Shown here piece after piece: positions 8,449 to 15,894 of a DNA stretch of 27,450 nt. The position numbers were made by a program, and so were the translations under genes. Location: the NCBI GenBank assembly GCA_045863575.1, contig BTUC01000032.1, forward strand, positions 1 to 27,450. The letters run 5' to 3'. Origin of the DNA: JAAXZI01 sp045863575 (GTDB taxonomy: Bacteria > Planctomycetota > Phycisphaerae > UBA1845 > PWPN01). How positions within the stretch are numbered: the stretch's first letter is position 1; every line of letters starts with the position of its first letter. The notes beneath the pieces are model-generated. The model made no database searches and was not told the origin of the DNA. It saw nothing but the letters and a program-made list of their open reading frames with translations.

Positions 8449-8595
8449 ATGGCGCGGCGTTCGGGTCACGGCCCCCTCATTTCGGGGTGGTCGCACCTCT
8501 TGCCAACGAGCCGATTTCGGCTCATCATGCGGGCCGCGAGCCAGTGATGGCGACGCAATTGGCCATGGACGGTTCTGACCAGCGAGGACGCAGCG

Positions 8596-9873
8596 GTGGA
8601 TTACTTCCTGATCAGCGGGGGCAAGCGGCTTCGGGGCACGGTGGACATCAGCGGGGCCAAGAATGCGGCGCTGCCGATCATGGCGGCGTGCATTCTCTGT
8701 GAGGGCGAAGTCACGCTGCACGGCGTGCCCGACCTCGCGGACGTACGTTCCATGGAGCTGCTGCTGAACAAGCTGGGCGTTTCCACCCGCCGCGAACCCG
8801 GCGGGACCCTTCAGCTCAAGGTCGAAGACGAGATGAACTGCCACGCGGACTATGACCTGGTCCGCCGCATGCGGGCCAGCGTCTGTGTCATGGGGCCCTT
8901 GCTGGGTAAGCGGCACAAGTCGCAGGTCAGCATGCCCGGCGGCTGCGCGATTGGCGACCGGCCGATCAACCTGCACGTCGAGGGCATGCGATCACTGGGC
9001 GCCGATGCCGATCTGATCAACGGCGACGTTCTCCTGAAGGCCAAGAAACTCACCGGCGCCGAGCTCTTTTTAGGCGGCCCGTTCGGATCGACGGTCACCG
9101 GGACGGCCAACGTGATGATGGCGGCCGTGTTGGCCGATGGGCGCACGGTGATCGAATCGGCTGCCTGCGAGCCGGAGGTCACCGATCTGGCCAATTTCCT
9201 GAACGCGTGCGGCGCTCAGATCACCGGCCAGGGTTCGCCCCGGATCATCATTGAGGGCGTCAAGTCCCTCAACGGCTGCGAGTACACGGTCATTCCGGAC
9301 CGCATTGAGGCCGGCACCTTTATGATCGCCGGGGCCATCACCAACGGCGAGATCCGCCTGCGGAACTGCCGCCTGGAACACCTGCTGGCCCTGGTGGACC
9401 GGCTCCGACACATCGGAATTAACGTGGAGCGGGAGGACAACGAGATCGTGGTCTCCAGCTCGCGAAGACTGGAGCCGGTGGAAGTGACTTCCCAGCCGTT
9501 CCCGGGGTTCCCCACGGATCTGCAGGCCCAGATCATGGCCTTGTTGTGCCTGGCCGACGGAAACAGCATTATCACTGAAAAAATCTACCCCGACCGGTTC
9601 ATGCACGTCGCGGAGCTGAATCGGCTGGGCGCCCGTCTGCGGAAGGAAGGCCCCACGGTCATCGTAGAGGGCGTCAAACGGCTGATCGGCGCGCCGGTGA
9701 TGGCTTCGGACTTGCGGGCTTCGGCCGCCCTGGTGCTGGCCGGGCTGGTGGCCAAGGGGGAGACGCGGATTAACCGTGTGTACCACATAGACCGTGGATA
9801 CGAGCGGATCGAGCGGCGGCTGCGGATGCTGGGGGCGGACATCGAGCGAATGAATGACGCTTCCGAAGAATAA
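8596..9873 (+). CDS. murA: UDP-N-acetylglucosamine 1-carboxyvinyltransferase
   Basis: MurA transfers enolpyruvate from PEP to UDP-GlcNAc, the first committed cytoplasmic step of peptidoglycan synthesis. The 425-residue length matches the family. The N-terminus shows SGAKNAALP with the catalytic lysine K22. The mobile loop PGGCAIGDRP carries C117, equivalent to E. coli C115, so the cysteine that fosfomycin alkylates is present. PTDLQAQ and the C-terminal DIDRGYERIERRL-type end are also seen. The start is GTG, with GAGG 8 bases upstream. It is monocistronic, divergent from the radical SAM gene. Its presence agrees with planctomycetes having peptidoglycan. Confidence 0.97.
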   Translation: MDYFLISGGKRLRGTVDISGAKNAALPIMAACILCEGEVTLHGVPDLADVRSMELLLNKLGVSTRREPGGTLQLKVEDEMNCHADYDLVRRMRASVCVMGPLLGKRHKSQVSMPGGCAIGDRPINLHVEGMRSLGADADLINGDVLLKAKKLTGAELFLGGPFGSTVTGTANVMMAAVLADGRTVIESAACEPEVTDLANFLNACGAQITGQGSPRIIIEGVKSLNGCEYTVIPDRIEAGTFMIAGAITNGEIRLRNCRLEHLLALVDRLRHIGINVEREDNEIVVSSSRRLEPVEVTSQPFPGFPTDLQAQIMALLCLADGNSIITEKIYPDRFMHVAELNRLGARLRKEGPTVIVEGVKRLIGAPVMASDLRASAALVLAGLVAKGETRINRVYHIDRGYERIERRLRMLGADIERMNDASEE

Positions 9874-9878
9874 GCCAG

Positions 9879-9906
9879 TTGACAGTCCAAGCTCAGCGGG
9901 TAAAGT
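9879..9906 (+). promoter_or_regulatory. Candidate promoter of the two-lipoprotein operon
   Basis: A perfect TTGACA (9879-9884), 16-bp spacer and TAAAGT (9901-9906) follow the murA stop at once. The transcript would have a leader of about 160 nt containing a small hairpin, ACCGG...CCGGT (9995-10011). Confidence 0.55.
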
Positions 9907-10073
9907 GTGTTAGCCCTCCGCTTCCATCGAGCAGGCGACGCGGAGCAACAAGCGGCCGCTCCCGGCCGTGGACAAGCTGACCGGCTCAAGACGGACCGGT
10001 TACCTTCCGGTAGGAGTAGCGCCTGGCTGCGCGTGGCCGGGCACGCGTGATCCCCAACAAAGGAGCTGCAGAA

Positions 10074-11096
10074 GTGTTCATTTTCGAACGGGACGGTGGC
10101 TGCCGTTGCACTCGCCGCAGAGTTGGAGTTCGCGCGGCGCTGGCGGCGGGGGTGGCGTTCGTATTCCTGGCCGGCTGCAGCCATCACAATCCTGCCCTCG
10201 AACCGGGTTACTCTGATCAGGGCAAGACGCAGATTCAGTTTTACTCGCCGCCGGGTGCGAGCGTAACCGTCAAGGACTGCCAGCCCCGCGTTCACCAGGT
10301 GGGCCAGTACGGCCCTTACGGGCAGCGCCTGGAGTACACGCCCGAAGAATTCAGCGTGTTCAACCTGTCGCCCGGCACGTACGAGTTCAAGTACACGGCC
10401 GCCGAGGGACTGGGGCCGGTCAGCGTCTACGGCGAGCTGCAGGTCGAGCACGCCAACGCGGAGTTCGCGAGGCTCTTCCAACGGCGGGCGTTCGTGCCCA
10501 TCTCGCTGCCTTCCGAGCACTACCGCCGCGTCGAGGTGATCGGTCCGGAGATCTACCCCTACCGGGGTGAGGCGTTCAGAACCGCTATCGACGAAAATGA
10601 CATCCTGCGGCTCCGCCAGGGGGACGTGGTCGAGAAGGTGTTCTTCGTGGCCGACCTCAAACTGGTCGAGCATGAGATTCGGGAAACCGAGCAGGACGTG
10701 GCCGTCTATGAGCGGAAGCTCGAGTACGCAGAAGCCCGGTTCCGCAACGCCTACCTCGACTTCCGGGTGGACGTCACCGATAAGATGGCCAACTTCTGGC
10801 GCACCGACCGGAAATTCATCGCATGGCAGGAGGAGCGGGTCGAGTTGGCCCAGAAGCTCGAGCGCCTGGAGAGAAAGCTCACCCGGCTGCGCACGCTGCT
10901 GAGTGGCGATACCGTACTGGTGCGCCGCGGCATGCTGGTACTGGCCACGGAGGAAGTGATCGAGCCTTACGATGACCCCGAGGAAACTTCAGACGAGCTC
11001 GGTGAGGTGCTGGTGGTGATGCGCCTGGGCGGTCGGCACATGCACTGGGGCGAGCCCGGTCGCGAACTGGCCGGCTACAGCGAGCCCATGCCCTGA
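10074..11096 (+). CDS. Hypothetical coiled-coil lipoprotein
   Basis: The 340-residue protein has an N-terminal signal with lipobox FLAGC (C35), so it is likely lipid-anchored in the envelope. Residues 50-125 look like a small beta-sandwich, with SPPGASVTV and LSPGTYEFKY recalling PEGA-like surface domains. Residues 195-278 are strongly heptad-like and charged and should form a coiled coil. The tail (about 280-340) is short and acidic. I chose the GTG at 10074 because AGGAG lies 8 bases upstream; a GTG at 10047 in the same frame has none. It precedes the SUMF1-type lipoprotein gene by 114 bp and both share the promoter at 9879. I do not recognise a named family; a structural role in the cell envelope is a guess. 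Confidence 0.75.
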   Translation: MFIFERDGGCRCTRRRVGVRAALAAGVAFVFLAGCSHHNPALEPGYSDQGKTQIQFYSPPGASVTVKDCQPRVHQVGQYGPYGQRLEYTPEEFSVFNLSPGTYEFKYTAAEGLGPVSVYGELQVEHANAEFARLFQRRAFVPISLPSEHYRRVEVIGPEIYPYRGEAFRTAIDENDILRLRQGDVVEKVFFVADLKLVEHEIRETEQDVAVYERKLEYAEARFRNAYLDFRVDVTDKMANFWRTDRKFIAWQEERVELAQKLERLERKLTRLRTLLSGDTVLVRRGMLVLATEEVIEPYDDPEETSDELGEVLVVMRLGGRHMHWGEPGRELAGYSEPMP

Positions 11097-11210
11097 GTTG
11101 GAAGGCCTGTGGAGCCGGTGCACATCGCGGCCTGGGCTTGCAGGGCGCGCACCGGAAACGTGATGCGGATGCTAGCGGCCGGCGGCAACGTCGGCCCGGA
11201 GGACTGAGGG

Positions 11211-12425
11211 ATGACTTTTCGCACGAAGTCGGGTGCGGGCTTGGTGACGGTCCTGTTGGCTTTGGCCGTGGGCATGGGATGCAGCCGGTCGGAGCGGATG
11301 CTGCCGCTGGCCAATCTGGATGTCCAGTTGCCTCCCGGCGTTGAGTTGCCGGAGGGGTTCTACCCGCTCAAGGGGAACTCCGATCCGGCCAACCCGGAAG
11401 ACAACTACAACGGCTGGCCGCGCTACATCGTGAGCACGCGCGACCGGATGATCATGGCTTACGTGCCGTCGATCACGTTCCGCATGGGCGGCGGCATCGG
11501 TCTGGACGAGGTGCCGCAGCGCGAGGTGGTGATTAACCACTTCTACATGGATCTGCACGAGGTGACCAACGCGCAGTTCGCCTGCTTCCTCGAGAACTAC
11601 AAACCCAAGAAAGCCAAGAGCGACTCCACCTGCGTTCGCGGACTGGGCGGGAGCCTTGCGCTCGGGGGAATGGGCATGTGCGGCGCGTGCAGCTCGTGCG
11701 GAGCCTGCGGCGCATGCGCTTCATGCGAGTTGGGCGGGTGGTGGGTCTCGCCGCAAGCCCATCACAGCTTGCCCGACTGGTACTGTGCGAATGTCAGCGA
11801 TGCGTTCCTGGCCTACTGGGCGCGGTGCCACAACGATGATCACCCGGTGCGCAACGTCTCCTGGTGGGATGCGTACGCGTATTCGCTGTGGTCGCGCAAG
11901 GTGCTGCCCAGCGAGGCCCAGTGGGAGGCGGCCGCCCGCGGTGACGATCAGCGGATCTATCCCTGGGGTAACGATGCCCAGAGCGACGTGACCCGCTACC
12001 TGGCCAACACGCAGACCGGCCGTGCGGATTTCGACGGGTATGAGTTCACCGCTCCGGCCATGAACTTCGCGGCCGGGGTGAGCCCCTTCGGCATTTTCCA
12101 GCTCTCGGGCAATGTGTGGGAATGGTGCGCGGACTGGTACGATCCGGGCCGCTACGCGTATCCCAGCGACGAGGATCCACCCAGCACGCTACAGCGCGGC
12201 TACCTTCCGTTCGGCGACCGAAACTACCCGAATCCGATCGCCAAGGATATCCGCGAAGCCCGCGTCGGCCCGATCATCGGCGCCCGGCGTGTGGTCCGCG
12301 GCGGATCATTTGCCAACCCAATCGAGAACTGCCGGGTGGAGTCGCGCGACGCCCTGCACCCCTACGTGCACCAGAACAACGTCGGCTTCCGAACGATCCT
12401 GCCGCTGCCCCCGCAGCGGATGTGA
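11211..12425 (+). CDS. SUMF1/formylglycine-generating-enzyme-like lipoprotein with a cysteine ladder
   Basis: The 404-residue product starts with a signal ending VGMGC (C24, weak lipobox). It then has the SUMF1/FGE-sulfatase fold: EVTNAQF (117-123), HPVRNVSWWDA (211-221), LPSEAQWEAAARG (232-244), YPWGN (250-254), GNVWEWCADW (300-309), VVRGGSF (361-367) and VGFRTI (391-396). True formylglycine-generating enzymes have two catalytic cysteines after RGGS. Here the first position is not Cys and only C374 remains, so it is probably not an active formylglycine enzyme. Between two conserved blocks, six cysteines occur every third residue (157-172), which is not part of the usual fold. GGAGG precedes the ATG. 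It is the second gene of a two-lipoprotein operon that ends at a strong terminator. Confidence 0.88.
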   Translation: MTFRTKSGAGLVTVLLALAVGMGCSRSERMLPLANLDVQLPPGVELPEGFYPLKGNSDPANPEDNYNGWPRYIVSTRDRMIMAYVPSITFRMGGGIGLDEVPQREVVINHFYMDLHEVTNAQFACFLENYKPKKAKSDSTCVRGLGGSLALGGMGMCGACSSCGACGACASCELGGWWVSPQAHHSLPDWYCANVSDAFLAYWARCHNDDHPVRNVSWWDAYAYSLWSRKVLPSEAQWEAAARGDDQRIYPWGNDAQSDVTRYLANTQTGRADFDGYEFTAPAMNFAAGVSPFGIFQLSGNVWEWCADWYDPGRYAYPSDEDPPSTLQRGYLPFGDRNYPNPIAKDIREARVGPIIGARRVVRGGSFANPIENCRVESRDALHPYVHQNNVGFRTILPLPPQRM

Positions 12426-12460
12426 CGCGGCCGCCGGGTTCTGTCGATCCTGACAACTTG

Positions 12461-12500
12461 CAGGGTCCGCTTCTCGTCGGAGCGGACCCTGTTTGATTTT
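12461..12500 (+). terminator. Rho-independent terminator of the lipoprotein operon
   Basis: CAGGGTCCGCT (12461-12471) pairs perfectly with AGCGGACCCTG (12481-12491) around a 9-nt loop. TTTGATTTT follows. It starts 35 bp after the stop of the SUMF1-type gene. Confidence 0.88.
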
Positions 12501-12534
12501 GCAGCCGAGAGCGAGGAAAAACCATTCATCTCAG

Positions 12535-12680
12535 GAGTTCACCACAGAGATGCAGAGGCCACAGAGTAGATTCAACCACGGATAGCACGGATAGCACAGA
12601 TAGAGCTGATTCTCTTATCCGTGTAATCCGTGTGATCCGTGCAATCCGTGGTTCACATCTCCGTGCCTCTATGGTGAATT
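12535..12680. repeat. Large inverted array of CACGGAT-type units
   Basis: The left arm (about 12535-12605) and right arm (about 12612-12680) are near reverse complements. Each contains several CACGGATN units next to an outer CACCAYAGAG/CTCTATGGTG block. The whole could form a stem of about 65 bp with a very short loop. The right arm carries four ATCCGTG units. It lies in the 624-bp gene-free spacer 12426-13049. Confidence 0.75.
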
Positions 12681-12808
12681 CTGATGAAACACGAGAGATA
12701 AATGCGTGCGCCCCTGCTGTGTAAGCAGGTTCTGTCGCCCCTTCAGGGCTTGACGCACCATCAGACCGCTCGCCAACCGAGGGCTTACGCACCTCGGCTA
12801 TTGACTAC

Positions 12809-12930
12809 CGCCCCTGCGGGGCTGAAACCGGCGATCAGAAAATCAGGCCGATCAGACGGATCAGACCGATCAGAGGATCAGACCGATCGGACGGATCAAA
12901 CCAACCGCCGCCCCTGCGGGAATGGAAGCG
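12809..12930. repeat. GATCAGACC nonamer array bracketed by CGCCCCTGCGGG
   Basis: About eight units of consensus GATCAGACC (12833-12902) follow each other with one- or two-base variations and no spacers. CGCCCCTGCGGG occurs on both sides (about 12810 and 12909), each followed by an A-rich then GC tail. Upstream, from about 12715, lie further short palindromic pieces such as CGCCCCTTCAGGGC. No gene is supported in the rest of this spacer. Confidence 0.7.
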
Positions 12931-13049
12931 GCACTTCTGCCGAATGCTGAGGCAGAAGATGTGGGTAACAGCAAGCTCACAGAGCATTGGCACACATGCG
13001 GGTCAGGTGGATCGGTGCGATAGCCCCCAGGGTCAACCGTCAGGCACCG

Positions 13050-14048
13050 TCAGGTGACCGGTCCGAAGTGCTCGCCCCACTCGGCGGCGAGTTCCTTACC
13101 TTTGGCGATGACCTGGGCAAGACGTTCGCCATCCAGCGGCCTGGCAGCACGGGCGGCCGCGATGATCAGGCGCAGCTCTTCGAGCGACTTCATACCCACG
13201 ACCAGCGTGCTCACGTCGGGGATGCTCAGCGCGTAGTCGAACGCCATCTGCCGGTACTCGTCGCTGACCAGGCGGCCAGGGCGACGTTTCTTGTAGCCGT
13301 CCCAGCTTCCGGTCACCCCGCCGAGAACTTTCATGCAGACGATGGCACACCCGTGCTTGCGGGCGGCAGGCAGCACCCGTTCCTCGAAGTTATAGGTGTG
13401 GCGATCCACGAAGTTCATGGCCAGCATGAGCAGATCGATCTCGCCGGTTTCAATCACTGGCAGGAAGCGGGCCGGACGCAGGTGGCCGCTGCCGCCGATG
13501 TGCCGGATCCAGCCGCGCTTCTTCGCCTCCAGCATGCCCTCCAGTGCGCCGCCTTTGCCCAGAAGATGCTCCGTTTCATGCTGGCCGATGTTGTGGAGGT
13601 GGGCCAGATCGGCATGGTCCGTTTGCAGGTGCGCGAGGCTCTTATCGATGTCCCGCAGAACGTCATCGCGCGTGCGTCCCATGCTCTTGGTGACCAGGAA
13701 CAGCTCTTTGCGGTGCTTGGCCACGATGGGGCCGAGCCGCTCCTGGGCCACGTCGTAGACGGGGGCGGTGTCGATGTAGGTGATGCCCGCTTCGATAGCG
13801 GCCAGAGTCACTTCCTCGAAGGGTTCGGCGCGATAGAAGGCATGCCCCATGGGCGCGGACCCAAAGCTGAGCACCGGCACCCGGATGCCGATCCGCCCGA
13901 GCTTACGTGTGGGCAGGTCCTTGATCGTGCCCACCGCCGGCCGGGTGGCGGCAGTCTCACCAGCCCGAGCGGTCCCGACGGACGCGGCCCCGGCCATGCC
14001 GGCACCCAGGCACTGCAACAGCTCGCGACGCCGTAATGGACTGCTCAT
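13050..14048 (-). CDS. TAT-exported aldo/keto reductase
   Basis: The 332-residue protein starts with a twin-arginine-like leader (LRRRELLQCLGAG, then a hydrophobic stretch to about residue 29). The aldo/keto reductase barrel follows. The catalytic tetrad is visible: D93 and Y98 in YIDTAPVYD, K121 in LVTKS, H152 in AHLHN. NADPH-dependent reduction or oxidation of carbonyls or sugars is expected; the substrate is unknown. Export of a nicotinamide enzyme is odd, but such TAT-tagged oxidoreductases are common in planctomycetes. The start at 14048 is chosen because it puts the twin arginine at residues 6-8 and has GGTGAAG upstream. It is divergent from the next gene and stands alone. Confidence 0.88.
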   Translation of the reverse strand: MSSPLRRRELLQCLGAGMAGAASVGTARAGETAATRPAVGTIKDLPTRKLGRIGIRVPVLSFGSAPMGHAFYRAEPFEEVTLAAIEAGITYIDTAPVYDVAQERLGPIVAKHRKELFLVTKSMGRTRDDVLRDIDKSLAHLQTDHADLAHLHNIGQHETEHLLGKGGALEGMLEAKKRGWIRHIGGSGHLRPARFLPVIETGEIDLLMLAMNFVDRHTYNFEERVLPAARKHGCAIVCMKVLGGVTGSWDGYKKRRPGRLVSDEYRQMAFDYALSIPDVSTLVVGMKSLEELRLIIAAARAARPLDGERLAQVIAKGKELAAEWGEHFGPVT

Positions 14049-14291
14049 GGGATCTTCACCCCAAAGGTCATTGCGGAATTCCAGCCTGATGGACACCGCC
14101 GGCCGTTGGGAGATTATTCACCGCGTTCGGGTCGGACGCAACTCCAAACCAATCGGCGAACGTTCACGCCGCACGGCTCCCTCGCCCGAGAGCGGCTCGA
14201 GGAGCGAAGTTGCATCCCTTCACGGTGCTGAGATTCATAAAGATGTGCTGCGTGGCTTCAGAAGAACTGCCCTAAGTCAGGGAGCTCTGCG

Positions 14292-15479
14292 ATGACGACT
14301 CGCGCAAACCCGAGAACCACATTCACACTGGCCCTGGTGTTCCCCTTGACGGCCTTGGTGTCGCCCGCGCATGGCGAGCTTCGCTGGTCCTTCCGCGACG
14401 ACGAGGTGGTCAGCCGAGCCGCGTTGATCGTCGTCGGGCATCTTCGGCCCGGCACGATCAAGTATGTCCCTCATCCAAAACTGCCGAGCGGCGGGATGAG
14501 CTGGGAGCATCATGCTGCGCTGGCGGTCACCGAGGTCCTGAAGGGGCAAACCGACCAGAAGGAAGTGCCGATCGTCATCCATCACGGCCTCGATCCGCTG
14601 GTAGGTGGCCAACTCAAAATCGAGGGGGTTATCAGGATGAACATTCAAGGCCTGGGCAGGAAGTACCCCCCCGAGAGCATCCAAATCATGGACACCGGCA
14701 ACAGCAGTATATCCTTCGAGCCACTGGTCGCCGACGCCCGCGAAGATCACCTGTGGTTTCTCCGCAGGCAGCCACCGCCGCCGACCAGCGCGGGGCCGGT
14801 CGCGCCGGACAAGCTGGGCATCTACGATCCGGAAGACCTTCAGTTCGTCTCGCTCAAGTCCTACTTCCTGGCGTACCTTTCCAGCGATCCGGAAAAGGCG
14901 GTGCGCCAGCAACTCGTGGAAACCCCGGCGGTCGGACGCCGTGCCCTGCGGTATCTCCAGCACCAGGAAGTCCAGCGCATTATCACGGACCCCGATCCGG
15001 CCCGCCGTGCGGAGCGGCTCCTGCCGTACTTCCTCAGTCGATGCGACGATCAGGACGACGTAAGAAAAGCTCTCATCAAGTGCGGACAAGACGCCGGTCC
15101 GTGCCTCCTGGCGGTCTTCGATCAGATCCACGAGGAGCTCACCCAGAGTGACATCCTGAGGCTGTTCGGAGATATCAGATACCGTGGCTGCGTAAAGCGG
15201 CTGATTAAACTTCTCGAGGACGCCGATCGGCACTTCGCATGGGCTACTACCCAGCCCGGCTGGGAGCCATCGAACGCCTTCAAGACCGACCACAGGCGGT
15301 TCTACCGGCAGACGTATTCCGGGGTCTACGCTCTGGGCCAGATCGGCGACCCCCGCTCAAGAGAAATCATCGAGCAGGTCCGGGGCCGCTGGATCCGGAT
15401 CAACTACCCGAACCCCCAGATCGTAGAAGCCTGCGACTCCGCACTCCAGCGACTCCCCGGGACTACCCCGGCCCCTTGA
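14292..15479 (+). CDS. Secreted hypothetical protein with HEAT-like C-terminus
   Basis: A signal peptide (about 1-28, ending AHG) precedes a mature part of about 367 residues. The N-terminal half is beta-rich and contains a block (HHAALAVTEVLKG, about 74-86) of a type seen in secreted planctomycete proteins. From about residue 200 on the sequence is helical with HEAT-like pieces (GRRALRYL, CVKRLIKLLED, YALGQIGDPRSREIIEQV). It may be a protein-binding scaffold in the periplasm. GGGAG lies about 8 bases before the ATG. No operon partner. No enzymatic motif is visible, so no function is assigned. Confidence 0.75.
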   Translation: MTTRANPRTTFTLALVFPLTALVSPAHGELRWSFRDDEVVSRAALIVVGHLRPGTIKYVPHPKLPSGGMSWEHHAALAVTEVLKGQTDQKEVPIVIHHGLDPLVGGQLKIEGVIRMNIQGLGRKYPPESIQIMDTGNSSISFEPLVADAREDHLWFLRRQPPPPTSAGPVAPDKLGIYDPEDLQFVSLKSYFLAYLSSDPEKAVRQQLVETPAVGRRALRYLQHQEVQRIITDPDPARRAERLLPYFLSRCDDQDDVRKALIKCGQDAGPCLLAVFDQIHEELTQSDILRLFGDIRYRGCVKRLIKLLEDADRHFAWATTQPGWEPSNAFKTDHRRFYRQTYSGVYALGQIGDPRSREIIEQVRGRWIRINYPNPQIVEACDSALQRLPGTTPAP

Positions 15480-15706
15480 CGAAGGTATGTGCTTTTTGTG
15501 AATGGCCGTCTGGAGCGTCCGTCCGCCGAGCGAGTGCGTGACCTCGTGCAGCAGACGCGGGTTTGTTTATCGCCGACAGGCACCCAGGTTCAGGGAACAA
15601 GAGCTACGCTTCTAAGAAGCGACCCGGACACAAAAGGTTGGCGAGCGAGCGGGATCGGTTGCTGCGGCCCCTGACAGTCCGGCCCCCCGCTCCAAGATCC
15701 GCTTCG

Positions 15707-15735
15707 TTGACCCCCTTCCGGCGGCGTCTTAGGAT
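15707..15735 (+). promoter_or_regulatory. Candidate promoter of hldE-gmhA
   Basis: TTGACC (15707-15712), a 17-bp spacer and TAGGAT (15730-15735), 5/6 and 4/6 matches to consensus, lie about 155 nt upstream of hldE. The 415-bp spacer 15480-15894 otherwise shows only the palindromic repeat at 15813 and no supported gene; a 61-codon frame there resembles nothing. Confidence 0.45.
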
Positions 15736-15812
15736 GCTGCTTGTGTCCAGTTGTCCGGTCCGTGCAAGATTGGCCAGTGCCCAGGTTCGCCGGGGCAGGT
15801 GATGAGCATCCA

Positions 15813-15840
15813 CGGCCGGCACTCCAGGCCGGCCGCTACA
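15813..15840. repeat. CGGCCGG...AGGCCGGCCGCTAC palindromic repeat, copy 1
   Basis: CGGCCGGCACTCC followed by AGGCCGGCCGCTACA can fold with CGGCCGG/CCGGCCG arms. A second copy lies at 24821-24846, inside the leader of the prepilin-type gene. Confidence 0.7.
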
Positions 15841-15894
15841 GATGCGGGAAGGCGACGGCCCGCAGGGGCCAGGTGAATTCCCCAGGAGACGTGA

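Noticed and set aside
12833..12902. CRISPR array
   Set aside because: The nonamers are directly adjacent with no unique spacers, and no cas gene is present.
12987..14036. A 349-codon plus-strand frame opposite the aldo/keto reductase
   Set aside because: It is antisense to a gene with full catalytic tetrad and TAT leader; no motif is seen.
15489..15674. A 61-codon gene upstream of hldE
   Set aside because: No ribosome-binding site, no motif, and composition like the surrounding spacer.
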